This document shows, piece after piece, positions 11,361 through 63,619 of a stretch of 64,000 bases of DNA; position 1 is the first letter of the stretch, and each line of letters begins with the position of its first letter. Source of the DNA: Enoplosus armatus (taxonomy: Eukaryota > Chordata > Actinopteri > Centrarchiformes > Enoplosidae). Below the pieces are notes generated by a model. The model was not told the DNA's origin and made no database searches. It was given only the letters and a program-made list of their open reading frames with translations. Position numbers and translations under genes: made by a program. The stretch lies in contig NC_092195.1 in the NCBI RefSeq assembly GCF_043641665.1, forward strand, positions 20,698,774-20,762,773, in the 5' to 3' direction.

Positions 11361-12084
11361 GTGTTGTCTGTCAAACGAACCCTGGAAGTGATGGTGCTGT
11401 TGTGACATCGCTCCAACAGTCGGTGTTTCCTTCATTGGGGTGGTTTGGACTTTTAACCCCGTGTGCCACCTCACCGCCTCCTTCACACACAAGCACATTA
11501 CCTGCATGTATCACAGCAGCACACACACACACACAGGGATGTGCCTGGAAACACGTGCCCCCCACCCTCGGCTGTGTTTGCTTTTCCATCCACTCCCTGC
11601 GACGTCTGCTTCCCAGAAAGGAAGAGAGGAGCGTGAAGATCGTGTGAGGTACATCAACAGCTTGGAGAGGAAGTAGATTTTACCTCAAGTGCTTTGTTTT
11701 GAAGCCTCTCTTGCGTTTCTCTTGTTCCTCTGTCTTTTTATATCTTCGTACTCTGTCTGTGTTTATCATGTGTGTGTTTGTTGGATGTTTCTCTGTTCAC
11801 GTGTGAAGTCGACTCCAGAATCGATCACAGTGAAATATCTCTCAGCAGGCAGCGTTTTGCTCTCTGCAGGGGGATTCTGCAGAGTCACAGAATTACAAGC
11901 AGAGAATAACCCTATTAGAGGCTTATCAATCATTAGAATACTTCTTTAATTTCTGTTTTATAAGTATTAACCTTCCGTATTATGTTTTGAATTGCCTTCT
12001 CCCTTTTGTTTCTTCACCTGTAATTGTTTGATTTTGATTGTGAAACAATTTCTCATGTGAAATACAAATATAAACAAATACTTG

Positions 12085-12086
12085 AC

Positions 12087-12117
<31 letters not shown>

Positions 12118-12129
12118 CTGAGTGATTGA
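12085..12129 (+). repeat. (GATT)n microsatellite
   Basis: Seven to eight gatt units bounded by gact variants, in the intergenic region after deptor. Confidence 0.97.
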
Positions 12130-13959
12130 CACACATCTCTTCTGTCTGTCTGAAAGTGAATCCAAGAGATCAACAGCTTTTACTCCGTTTGTAAAAAAGT
12201 CAAAAGTCGTCGGAGTCAAGCGTCGTGTGTGAGGTTACAGTGAACTTCAGGTGAAGTGGAGGTCAGAGCTGCTTCACATTCAGGTTTTGAAACACCTCAG
12301 ATATGTTTTAACTGCACATGTGATGGGAGCGCAGAGTTCACTGACAAGGCAGTTTGCAGATTTACCAGCTGGGGGCAGCGCATGTGTGTGTGTTTTCAGA
12401 CAGCAGCTGTCCAGCATGTTCGCGTCTCTGCTGAGTTTATTCTTCATCAGGTTTCAAGATGAAGGTAAACCATCTTTTATTTACGGCGTGCAGTAACTGC
12501 TTTGGTACTTTTCTTTTCCATCTTACTCTACCTTTATTTTTTCAGACAGACAGTGTTCTATGTGTCTTAATATTATTTGATTATATCTTCTTTTAAATTA
12601 TTCTGATTAATACCATTTTAGTTTTCAGAAAAATGAGGCAATCCTGATGAAACTAGTGCAGTCTATATGTTGCTTTAAGCTCTTAATTCTAGCTGTTTCT
12701 GGGTCAGATCCCACACACGGGAGCTTTCAGCCTACATTAACTGATTTTTGGCCACTTGGGTGCAGCAAAACAAGCTGTAAACACAACACTGGTTTACCTT
12801 GTTGTTGTTGTGAGAGCGGTGAAACAAAACAGAAAAGTTGTGCACCATAAGACCAGAACAATGAGCTGAAACGCTCCATCGTGCTGAGAGGTCGACTCAT
12901 GGTTATCTGTGGGGTCATCACTACGAGCGGCATCATTCACATACATGTGGTCGTTTGATCCACTGTTAATATAAAAATATGGATTATAGCAGCTTTGAAT
13001 GAGAAAATGAAAGAAAGAAAAAATGAATTGACATCAATGGATGTTTGTTTTGTGAAATGTTTTGTGACATACAAATATCCGTTGATGTGTTTCTTCACCA
13101 AACATAATATCATGTTGTGAAATCTTTGGGGGCAGCGCTGCATTGCTGAACTTGGCTTTCTCCAGCAACTCTCAGTCCATGAAATACTTCCAGAGAAAAT
13201 CACTGTCATTACTGACATTCTCACTTGTCAACATGGGGAATCCTCCCAGTGATTGATGGTTATTACCATAAGTTCATTAAAAAAAAGGCCAAAGTTCACA
13301 CAGTCACGAGGTCACTTGGAAGGTTCAAGAACACAAACGGGTTGAAGTGGGCCAAGTTGAAGGATAATGCAGTTTGTGCTGTTTCACAATCAGGTTATAA
13401 TACTTCCCCTCAGTTTAGCTTTTCTTCACTGAAGATTCCTGATTGGGGGGGATAAAAAAAACTCAATTGTCGTTGCCAAGTTTGGTCTTTTCTGCTTTAT
13501 TCCCATTATTTATTTAAATCTTCACTTCCTCAGCTTCAACTTCAAGTGCCTTGCTCATGGGCTTCTCAACAGTAGTAGCTGGGGGAGGGTTCACTCCTCA
13601 CCAATCCCAGCTCACGCTTCAGTCATGATCACATCCTCTCCTCGTGTCTCCGTGATAAGTAGGACAGGATGGCATTCCTGAAAATTCCAGGAGATATTGG
13701 AGAATTCCAGGCGAGTGGCTTTTGACTCCGAGCCTGTAGAGACACATTCAACAAAAACAGAAAAGGAAACCAACAGTGGAAAGGCTCAACATTACGCTGA
13801 GCAACCATGCACCCAGGATTTGTTTGCTATGTTGCAGATCTCCCAGCAACATCATGTGCCATGACAGAGGTTGATTTTAGCATTAGCTATGTGATTATTA
13901 GTGATTAGCTATTTAGGCTTTCATGGGAAAAAAAAAACAAAAGAAAAGACAACAACCTG

Positions 13960-14515
13960 AGAAGGAAATCATGAAACAACTGGAAACCAATTGAAACCGT
14001 CACAGACTGCAATGGAATCCATTAGATGTCATCAGAAACCTTTACAGAATGCAAATGAAACTATTACACACTATCAACAGCAACTAATACAAAACCATTA
14101 CACAAAGCAATGGAAATCGTTAGAAACCATAAGAAACTATTAGAAACCATAACATCTAACAACAGAGACGCCATTAAAGACTGCAGTAGAAACCGTAACA
14201 GTCTGCAACAGTGAGCAATAGATGCCATCATGAACCATTAGAAACATTACAGAATGTAAAAGAAACCACTAGAAACCAGTACAGCCGTCACAGACTGCGA
14301 TGGAAACCATTATCAAAAATCTTGACACACTGTAATGGAATATAATCGACGGCACCACAAATCACTCAGTACTTTGGAAACCATTAGACACCACTGCAAC
14401 AAACCATCACAATTTATAAACCAGTGTATCTTATAATGGAAACAGCTTGTAAATGCAGCTTAACATGGAAACCTCCAGACACTCACTACAAACCATTATG
14501 CGATGGGCTTAATGG
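13960..14515 (+). repeat. Ancient, decayed tandem repeat (gaaaccatta / cagactgcaatg motif)
   Basis: Over about 550 bases the words gaaaccatta, agaaaccat, cacagactgc and caatggaa recur at irregular spacing. Examples are near 13990, 14030, 14120-14150, 14190, 14240, 14290 and 14380. Copies are heavily diverged. It looks like an old minisatellite with a unit of about 20-35 bp. No coding potential is evident. Confidence 0.65.
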
Positions 14516-16582
14516 TTTACGGTCATTTGTAATGTTTTTCAATCTGATGGAAACTATCAGGATTCTTCTGGTGTTTCCTGGGAAGGTCAAAGCTTTGATC
14601 TATTATTGATTTGACTTATTAAATTCACTGTCATAATGAAGAGACAATGCAAATGAAAGGACGTGGGAGGTCAAAGGAGGGTTTTTAAGCCGTGACACAG
14701 CGAAGACATGGATCATCATGCAAATCAGGTTCTACTACAGACTGTGACTGTGATTCTTAAGCAGAATATCTTTGACTTGTGGATCCTTTCTTCAGGGTGG
14801 GTAATGATGTGGTCAGCCAGTCAGAAAGGATTCTATCAAAATTAGATGTCAAGACACCACCCTGCTTAAACTGACTAAAAGAAACGATGAATAAAATTAA
14901 AAGAGTAAGACGTCTACAGTATATGTATCCCAGAAAACAAGTCATACATTCACAACATTGCTGACGGGACATCACCAGCCGCTCGAGTCACGACAGAGGT
15001 GTTGACATCTCATGATGACAGAGATGAAATGGTGCATGGCACGGCAGTTGCAGCTGTAGAACTGTGTTTCAAGAATGATTTTGGTGGCTCTGACATCAAT
15101 GCCAACATCAACTCGCTGTGCTGTGATTGTGGCGGACGGCTTGATAAATGGAATGTAAACAAGTGGCTGCTGCAGTGAGTGTGTTGAATCCCAAAAACCA
15201 GAAGGAAAAATCTGATGCGGAAGAACAAAAGCCCACAAAAATACCCTTGAGACGCCCTCGAGCAGGACTGTGGTCGTACTGGGCAGCTTCCAGTTAGGAG
15301 TCTGACTGAATGTGAAGCAGGTGAGTCTTTGAAAGAATGGCAGTTAATCCTTGACCCACCCAAACTCCCTGCTTCCTTGGTCACATACAGTAATCTGATG
15401 TTTAGCTGCTGACTGCTGTAGAAGTAATATTTCTTTTTATACATGACTGTCTTGTTACAAAGGAGTAAAAAAATGTATAACCACAAGACACAGCTTTAAA
15501 GTTAGTTAACTCATCAAATTGCCAAAATATATTATATATATATATATTTTCTGACTTTGGTAACAAAACTACAGTCAGCATCTAAACACATTTTTTATCA
15601 ATGATGAAAAACTGTTGTTATTAAACCACCAAAACAAAATCTCACAGTATTTCAGTCATTTAACGTGACTAAAGAACAACAGGGACAGCTTTAAGGTGTC
15701 ATTTTAAAGGTTCTGACAGAGACAGGTAGATAACAGTTTATGCTTATGTCCAGTCTTTGTGCTAAGCTACAGGCCAAGAACATCATGAGCCTGACTACGA
15801 CGGAAAAAAGGAGCATTTTTACATTTACATTCATTTGGGATTATTCCTTTTATCATCTGTGCAACAAAACCTGGAAGACACAACTAAAGTGTCAAAAATA
15901 TCTCTATGAATCATGTTTGAGACTCACAGACTGTTGATATGTTGAATTATATGTCTTGTTCACTTTTCATTTTAAGAAAAACATGTTTTATATCAGAGAA
16001 AGAGTTCCTGACTGATAGTTCCTCCTATAGAAGAGGACAAGAGGAACAGACACTTGTGGCCACAGTGAAGCTCAGAAAAGCACTAATCACTTTTCATGTA
16101 CTGCCTCCTATTGGTAAAACCGAGGAACACCTACCTGTGAGTAAATACATACCTATAAAACGTTTGAGGCTGCGTTCAACTTAGGTTATAGTGCAACAGT
16201 GTTGACAGCAGCCTAAACCTGGAAGGGCCAGTCTGACTTCATGAAGAGCCATGAATTTAACTGAATTCAGTTACTTGCAAGAGTGGATGAATAATGAATT
16301 AATACCAGGGCATAACGCTCGTCTAGACGCTTTATATCATCCACTTTTTATGCAACAAATGGAAGGATTCTTCTTCTTCTTCTTCTTCTTCATCACTTTT
16401 CTAAAAATATCAAATGATCCTTTAAAAGAACAAAAAATCTACTTTTAGGAGAAAAATGCATTATAGGATTTATTATAGGATAAAGTTGGAGATATTCTGT
16501 TCTTATGCTATGATATGATAGATGGATGCCGTTCTGTCATCTTTTTTCAGCTCCATGCAGCCATTTCTTTCCTTTGTGGACA

Positions 16583-16583
<1 letters not shown>

Positions 16584-16641
<58 letters not shown>
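16584..16641 (+). repeat. (AC)n microsatellite
   Basis: An uninterrupted ac run of 58 bases in the intergenic region between deptor and col14a1. Confidence 0.99.
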
Positions 16642-16642
<1 letters not shown>

Positions 16643-18504
16643 ATCATTATTCTGCATTCAGTCACAATCAAGGCATGTTGTGTGACTGCACCTGAGAATT
16701 TTGAGTCCAGCTCAGTCAGTTCATTTGTGGCTGTCCAGTCACACAGTAATGCCTAATCTCTCTGGTTCATTAATATGGGAGACGAGGCTGTGTTTATATT
16801 CACAAAAGAAGGCTTTGCTTGCGAAACACTGCGTCCTCTATCAGGCCGAAAACGTTGGTACCATAAATGAGTCAGTATTTCAAAAAGCACAGATAAATTT
16901 TCCCTTTTCCAGAGTGCAAACCTGTTTTGCCGTTTTGCAAGCAGAGAATTCAAGATGAGTCATAGCTTTAACAACGGCCCATAATATTTGATTTGCTTTC
17001 ATGCCAGCAACAGCAAGGTCTTCATGTTAGCGCCCAGGCGTAAATTCTGTTTTGGGTTGGGGGTTTTCTTCTTGTTGTTTTACCAGCTTTAAATTTTTTG
17101 GATTTTTCATCAAGAATCACTTTGTAAATCTGATTTGAAAATGTTTATATAAACAGCTGTTTACCATCATCATCACCATCAATTTATTGTTTTAACCTGT
17201 AAAAATATGCAAACAGGTTGAACATGAACTCCTGTTTATTCAAACTGCAGTTTTGGAGCCATGAAGTCTGAAGGAAAAACACTGAATTTTACTGATAAAT
17301 ATTCATGATTATGATAATGCACGAGACTTCAGAGACCTCCGATTCTTCTGTTTGTTAAAGGCTACATGGTCAGCAAACAAACCCATAATAACTGAGCTAC
17401 AGACCTTCAGCAGACTGAAGCCCATTATTCATTCAAGGTTCTGTGCTATCTCGGAGATAAGAACACCTGCACATCCAAAGCTGCAGCTTTGTGTGGACGT
17501 TACTATGTTGCTCCAGAACATCTGAAGGATTTCAAGGCCCATTACATTAAGCTGGTGAAACAAACACGTTATAATGAAAGGCAAATTATGGTGAAAGCAT
17601 TGTGGTCTTTGTGTTTACACCACCTAGTAAATATGACTCAACTTTGACTTTATTTAACTAACAACAATGTAAACAGCACACGGAATTGAACGTGTTTATT
17701 CTGGTCTGATCTGAGGAACTTTTAAAGTTTTTTTCTCCGCTGTGGCCTTGTGTAACCCACCTATCAACTTGAGGGAAAGATGTCAGTCTAAAAGCAATTA
17801 TATGTTAGAGTGTGTCCATTCTTCTCCCATGATCCTCATTGTCAGTTTTTACATGGAGCCACCTGCCCAGAACAGAGAGAGGCATATTAAAACGAGCCCT
17901 GGGGAGCCACACAGCATATAGCCCAGGGTCACTAAAATACACATTTTGTCCCCACAGCCGCTCAGCCTGCCTGCCGCTTAAACACATTTTTCTGCTGCCT
18001 CGCCTCGCATTAAACTAGGTAAAAGGAATGAATAGCTGCAGGGGTGGATGGTGAATGAAGAGGGAAACACCCATCGGTCTCCTGCAAGTCTCAACTGAGA
18101 GGAGACCTACAGTATCAGCAGAGTTAAGCTGGCCAGAGACAGCTAAACAGAGACAGGAAGTGAGGCAATTTCCTCTTCAAATTAAAAAAAGAAATTCTCA
18201 TCTAATCCCATTTGTGCAAGGACATACATGTTATTGTAGGTACTCATGGTACTGTTTGGTTGGTGGCTTGTATGTGTAACTGAATTATTATTTCATTATG
18301 TATTAGTATTTCTTTTAATTGTTTGTGAACTGTTGTTCTCTTGTCTTGTATTTAATGTATGTATATGATTTCATGTTAATCTACGGTATATAGTTCAGTT
18401 AACTTGTTACAGGTGGGACATAAATGTTCGGTTACAGATGCAACAGCTGAGTGTAATTACATGCACAGCACCTAAGTGCAAGGCTATTTAACAGGCTCAG
18501 GTCA

Positions 18505-18620
18505 AGGCTTCTGACCTGACGAAGATCCGACTTGAATCAAAACGTTGGCTATTTGAATGAATGATGAAGCTTGGAGACGGGTTGCAGGTGTTACTTTTTT
18601 CATGAAAAAGGTAAACAACA
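18505..18620 (+). repeat. Interspersed repeat end with ctgacgaag...aaaacgttg motif
   Basis: Contains cctgacgaagatccgacttg, aatcaaaacgttggctattt and, about 60 bases on, gagacgggttgcaggtg. The block ctga(c/t)gaagat...aaacgttg recurs at 33893. It resembles the conserved hairpin-like 3' region of a family of fish retroposons that I know only by its look. Confidence 0.4.
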
Positions 18621-19400
18621 ACATTTTTATTATTACAGCACACTGACAGCACAACTGGCAAAAAGGCTGGAGTAAATTGTACTGTAACACAGCTACTGTC
18701 GGTGCAATACCAGTGGAACAGTAACAAATCACACTACAGTTTATGATGATTATGTGGGAAAGCTGTGGGAAACACCAAAACGAATGTTATAAGAGGCTAA
18801 ATGTTTGAACAATAACAGTACGAACATGTAAAAGGAGGTTGTCTTTGCTGTGTTCAAGTGTCTCCTTATACAGAGTCAATTGGCTTCCAGCATCAGAGCC
18901 TCAGATAAATTTCCTTTTCAAGGATTTTAATTAAAAAACAGCCAGTAGAGGTCTGAGAAACTGATCCATGAATGCTATCAAACTTTCATTCTGATTTTGG
19001 GAGGGAAAGGCTAATTTGCTTTAGTGTACAGACAGACAGCCCATGCTGTCTGGGAAGACAGGAAGGTTTAAAATGACATCTATTGGATGAAAGTTAAGTA
19101 ATGTTGGGTGTCACCAGGTTGTCTGTTTGCATTCTGTCAGTCTATTTGAAAAGGTACACCCAGCAAACATTTATGTTTTTGGATGCTTGGATTGCAATTT
19201 TCCAAAAATATTCTGTTCAGATTTGGCAGAAATATTATTATTAATCATATAATAACAATATGACTGAACATTCATTCATTTATTGACACATGCAAATAAA
19301 GAAAAGGTGAACTGTGTTTGGCGATTAGACCCCATCGTGGCGTCATCGTATTTAAAAGGGGGTTAGTGAGCCGTGAGATAATTAGGACCCCGAGGACAAC

Positions 19401-20445
19401 GAGTTAATGATGATTTTGAGAACCTCTTTGGACGGTACAGGATGGAGTTAATGAACCTCTTTGGACAGTACAGGATGGAGTTAATGATCATTTTGAGAAC
19501 CTCTTTGGACAGTACAGGATGGAGTTAATGAACCTCTTTGGACGGTACAGGATGGAGTTAATGATGACTTTGAGAACCTCTTTGGACAGTACAGGATGGA
19601 GTTAATGAACCTCTTTGGACAGTACAGGATGGAGTTAATGAACCTCTTTGGACAGTACAGGATGGAGTTAATGATCATTTTGAGAACCTCTTTGGACAGT
19701 ACAGGATGGAGTTAATGATCATTTTGAGAACCTCTTTGGACAGTACAGGATGGAGTTAATGAACCTCTTTGGACAGTACAGGATGGAGTTAATGAACCTC
19801 TTTGGACAGTACAGGATGGAGTTAATGAACCTCTTTGGACAGTACAGGATGGAGTTAATGATGACTTTGAGAACCTCTTTGGACAGTACAGGATGGAGTT
19901 AATGATGATTTTGAGAACCTCTTTGGACGGTACAGGATGGAGTTAATGAACCTCTTTGGACAGTACAGGATGGAGTTAATGAACCTCTTTGGACAGTACA
20001 GGATGGAGTTAATGATGATTTGAGAACCTCTTTGGACAGTACAGGATGGAGTTAATGAACCTCTTTGGACAGTACAGGATGGAGTTAATGATGATTTTGA
20101 GAACCTCTTTGGACAGTAAAGGATGGAGTTAATGAACCTCTTTGGACGGTACAGGATGGAGTTAATGAACCTCTTTGGACGGTACAGGATGGAGTTAATG
20201 ATCATTTTGAGAACCTCTTTGGACAGTACAGGATGGAGTTAATGAACCTCTTTGGACGGTACAGGATGGAGTTAATGAACCTCTTTGGACAGTACAGGAT
20301 GGAGTTAATGAACCTCTTTGGACGGTACAGGATGGAGTTAATGAACCTCTTTGGACAGTACAGGATGGAGTTAATGATGACTTTGAGAACCTCTTTGGAC
20401 AGTACAGGATGGAGTTAATGAACCTCTTTGGACAGTACAGGATGG
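19401..20445 (+). repeat. Minisatellite: 28 tandem copies of a 33-bp unit and a 44-bp variant
   Basis: Each copy contains cctctttggac followed by a/ggtacaggatgga. I count 28 copies: 17 short (33 bp) and 11 long (44 bp; one of them 43). The long form has an extra 11 bases such as tgatgattttg before agaacctc. 17x33 + 11x44 - 1 = 1,044, matching the span. Long units are copies 1, 3, 5, 8, 9, 13, 14, 17, 19, 22 and 27. The inserted 11-mer itself has three variants (gatgatt, gatgact, gatcatt). Copies are nearly identical, so the array is young or homogenised. Short-unit runs read MELMNLFG(R/Q)YR, but each long unit shifts the frame by two. I therefore do not call it coding. Confidence 0.97.
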
Positions 20446-20721
20446 ACCACGAAGCACTTGATCAAGACGTTGAACACGTCATTTCTCAGAGCGGCCAGGA
20501 GACAGGAAGGACCTGATTGGTTGAGTGAGGCCGTGATGGGTGGAGCCAAACCGGTTGATTGGAAGCCTGATGAACTTCAGTTAGCCGCAGTGGACGCGGC
20601 TAAAATAAGGTTAAACAGAAATGTTCAAAATTATAAACAGGGCCTTTTTACTTTCAACCTTGAAGACGTAATGATGTTTGGAGGTCAGAAGGATTTTTAC
20701 ATACTTTACTTAGATAGCTAA
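20446..20721 (+). other. Unrecognised open frame continuing out of the minisatellite
   Basis: The frame that enters from the last repeat copies continues for about 90 codons to a TAG/TAA cluster at about 20719. It contains DWLSEAVMGGAKPVDW and LAAVDAAKIRLNRNV. The sequence is non-repetitive and less AT-rich than its surroundings. I do not recognise a family, it has no clear start of its own, and no intron structure is evident. It could be a relic of the sequence from which the minisatellite grew, or chance. Confidence 0.15.
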
Positions 20722-22910
20722 AAGGCTAGTAACATGAAATCTAGCTAGCTAACTCCAGTTAGGACGTTTGTTTAAGCTAGCAGTAAAATATTAGCTAAAG
20801 CTAGTTTGGCAATATTTACGCGAACTTTTCCCCAGCTAGCAAAATCTTTTCTTTCCCAACCAAGAAAACACGAAACGTTTGTTGTGAATGCAAATAGATG
20901 TTAGATTAGCTGTTAATAGTTATTTTGGTGATGTCACTGAAGTCACGACACAAGTTGACTGACATGAATATATTAGCTCCTGGCAGTGCCAACTGTAGGG
21001 TTAGTTAGGTTCATCTGTCAGTCTGTTTGTTTCCCCAAACCTCCACACAGTAGATGTAATGTACGGAAACATTAAAGGACGGTACAATATATTAATGAAT
21101 TTGCATTGAGAATGTCTTTTGCAATATTCCACCATCGCTGAACTGTTCTAAATGTTGTGGTAGTCAGCAGTGCTTTTATTTTGAAATCGCCGACCGGTGG
21201 TCTCGTGTATCATTCGGTCTGACTTGTCTCCTGGTCGACAGGGAGCGGGGAGTTGGTGTTTCTGAGTCGCTTTGGGGACTAGTGAGCTTCTCATACAGCT
21301 GTCCGGAGGAGAGCTGCGGAGCCAGGAAACATATGATCTGAGAAGGTAGACCTGCTCTTTATTCACACATCTGCACACATCTGCAAAAGCAGCCTTTAGA
21401 TCCGCGGACCTTTTCTCTCCACCTCACGCCGCTCCGCTGATGGCGCACCGTGCAGCCCTCACCTGTGCCCATTTCAATTAGGGAGGGAAACTTCCGCAGC
21501 TTTTATTTACGGTAAACTAAAAGTGTTGTGGGAATGATGTGATATCTTACATGATTTGTGGCTGTGCGTTCTTTCAGTGCGCTGCTTACTACTTACTGTA
21601 TGGACAGTAGGCTCCCTTATAGTGAGAGTGACTGGTTTAGTAGATGCAAAGAAACAACCCTTAAAGGATCTTTAGTGATGCCACAATGCAAGTTAGAAGC
21701 ATGCAACAGTATAACAACGGGGCTCTAAACTATGTAGAAGCTGATACTATACGGGTTTATTAAATTAATTGGACATAAAATAGCCAGGTGTTTTAATGTC
21801 GCCATAAACTCCTTACAGTGAACTACAGCCACACTGTGAGTCCCTGGGGGAATTTTTAATGGATATTGGAGTGATTTTTCTTAAGGTACACTGAGGAAGG
21901 GCTGCTCTCAACAGACCTATAATCATAACTCTGTTTTTATTACCACAAGCATAGCTTGCCTCAACACTGACATGGTGAAAATGCCAAGTTGTAATAGTCA
22001 GCCATATCAATAAATTACTGAAAACTGCCTAAAAGTTGGCTGTAGCAGTAGTTGAAAACAAAAGGGGGTTATATTTCCAAATCCTTACAGAGTCTTTTCT
22101 GGCTCACATTAGATGCAGGTGTAATGATCATATAAAGACCTAATAAAAATCACATCTTCAGTTTTTATTAATATGCCGTGTCTGGCTTCTTGGACAAGTC
22201 TCAGTGAAAACAGAGCACTTATAGTTGACAACTGTGTTTCTAGCAGCACCTTCAGCCTTCTGCAGGGAGTTATGATGCAGCTAGGAGGCCGTGAATGTGA
22301 CAGCAATAATACCCTTTTGCTCACTTACTGATGTGCTTACAGTCAGTACTTAATATGCTTTACCTTGATCCACAAATAGTTTGTCAACATCTAAATATGG
22401 AAGAAATTGTGCGTCATGAACAATATACTTAATTCTGAAAACAAGGGGAGGACTTAAAGAAGTAGCAAAAGAGACGTTCATTTGAAAGACGATAACTTTG
22501 CAGCATAATCTTAAAAGTTTAAAACAAGGGATATCAGTTTGGAGGAGATTTGGGGGGTGGGTGGGGGGGCAGTGGGCCGGGGTAGTCAAAAAATCTGTGA
22601 TGTAAGTGATCTTGTCAGTCTATACTACTAGAGATGATTGTCTGTTCATATCTCCATTCAACAATTGTGAAAGAGTTTTACGAATCCGTACCTGCATACT
22701 TATTGAAATCACATGCTTTTAAAAATATATATATATATATTTACAGCAATGAAATATAAGACTGTTTGTTTGTCTGTGACTGAACAAACATGGACAGAAT
22801 GAATTCAAGTTGACTCAAATCTAAGTGCCTTAATATTCCAACATAATCCAGGATAACATGTTTATAAAGTGCCATATGGAGAATTTAAGTCCTCTCTCAA
22901 ACTGTTTGAA
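20722..22910. other. Region between the minisatellite and the pyrimidine tract
   Basis: The part 20705-20850 is rich in gctagc/tagctagc words, seen often in fish intergenic DNA. The GC-richer part 21160-21500 is annotated as putative promoter. The rest, to 22910, is AT-rich with no recognisable coding sequence. A small (at)n run is at 22724-22740. Confidence 0.5.
21160..21500 (+). promoter_or_regulatory. Candidate col14a1 promoter / non-coding first exon region
   Basis: This is the only stretch between deptor and the col14a1 start codon that is clearly richer in GC and CpG than its surroundings (for example gtccggaggagagctgcgg, cctcacgccgctccgctga). It lies about 1.8 kb upstream of the signal-peptide exon, which needs an upstream non-coding exon. 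A possible donor gagaag/gtagac is at about 21347. There is no clear TATA box. The call rests on inference from position and composition; CAGE or RNA-seq reads would settle it. Confidence 0.3.
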
Positions 22911-23198
22911 TCCCTTCATCTCCCTCCTCCTCTTCCTCCTTTTCCTCCTGCCTCCGCTCCCCTTGCTGCTCCTTCCTCACCTTATCTCCTCCAACCCCCT
23001 GCTCTCTCCTCCTCATCTCCTTCATACTCCCTCTTTCCTCACCTGACGTGGTTCATTCTACATCCTTTCACCTTCCTCTCTGCTCCCTTCACCTCCTCTC
23101 CTCTTCCCTCCTCCCACCTCTCTGACTTTCCTTGCCTGTCACCTGTCTTTTCTTGCTCCCTCCCTCCTTCCTGTTTTTTCTTCCTCCCTCTGCTTCAG
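22911..23198 (+). promoter_or_regulatory. Very long pyrimidine-rich tract ending at the col14a1 splice acceptor
   Basis: About 290 bases are overwhelmingly C and T on the + strand (cctcctcttcctcc-type runs), broken by scattered purines. The tract leads directly into the acceptor AG at 23197-23198. A usual vertebrate polypyrimidine tract is 15-40 nt. Such purine/pyrimidine asymmetry can bind PTB-type splicing factors or adopt triplex DNA. It may equally be a decayed CT/CCT microsatellite. Confidence 0.6.
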
Positions 23199-23231
23199 GT
23201 GTGTTGTGTCCTCCTGCCTGTTGCCACCAGG

Positions 23232-62992
<39,761 letters not shown>

Positions 62993-63619
62993 GTACAGTA
63001 TGCTGCCAAACAAACCCCCAGCCTCCCTCCGGTTATTATGGTCTGCCACACTCATCACAGTCAACAGGTAACGCTTAGAGGTTGACTTGGACCAAAGCCA
63101 GTCCTCTACCTCAGCTTATTAGATTCACTTCAGTCCCTTAGTGACAAAATGTTTGTGACCTCGCAGTCCTAAGCTGATGTTCAGTGTAGTTCAACGTCAA
63201 TCTGGCCACACACAGCAGATGAACATTACCAGCAGCTCCACTGATATTCAGAAAGTAAGAGAGTATATGTATTCTTGACAATGACAGGGGTCTTGTTGCT
63301 GTTTTCCTTGGCGCATGACAAGTTGACATTTTGGAGATACATGGTTTTCACGGGACACCAACAGAATTTGGCATATTAAACATGAATGTTTATTCATTGA
63401 CAGTATCAGAGTTGTGAGTGTGCAGCTCTCTCCTGCTGGTTTTGAACTGGTTACCATGAGTTGCTGTTGTCGATGGGATACACAGCACATCAGTGCAGGT
63501 GCACAATTGGCTACTGGTGCTATTTTCAGGTGCAAACAACATCAAGTACAGAGAAGCAAGAAAATCAGATCATCCAGCATTTATACAACTTTGTATTGAC
63601 TGTGTTGTTGAGCTGCTGG
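62993..63619 (+). other. Start of the next col14a1 intron
   Basis: Begins at gtacag after the GNTLTG codons. The ORF into the intron stops after about 28 codons. No exon resembling the next VWA segment is seen up to the window edge. Confidence 0.7.

Larger units (their letters stand above)
11361..19400. other. Intergenic region between deptor and the minisatellite
   Basis: No gene seen. It contains (CA)n at 11520 and 16584, (GATT)n at 12085, a copy of the ccttgctcaagg-type repeat near 13548, the decayed tandem repeat at 13960-14515, a (TTC)n at 16368 and the repeat end at 18505. The stretch 17810-18000 (agccacctgcccagaacaga, agccctggggagccacacag) is not repetitive and keeps several CpG. It is a fair candidate for a conserved non-coding element. 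Confidence 0.6.

Noticed and set aside
20233..20418. Perfect 11-residue repeat protein MELMNLFG(R/Q)YR
   Set aside because: A by-product of the 33-bp units. The 44-bp units shift the frame by two and introduce stops, and the minus strand is just as open.
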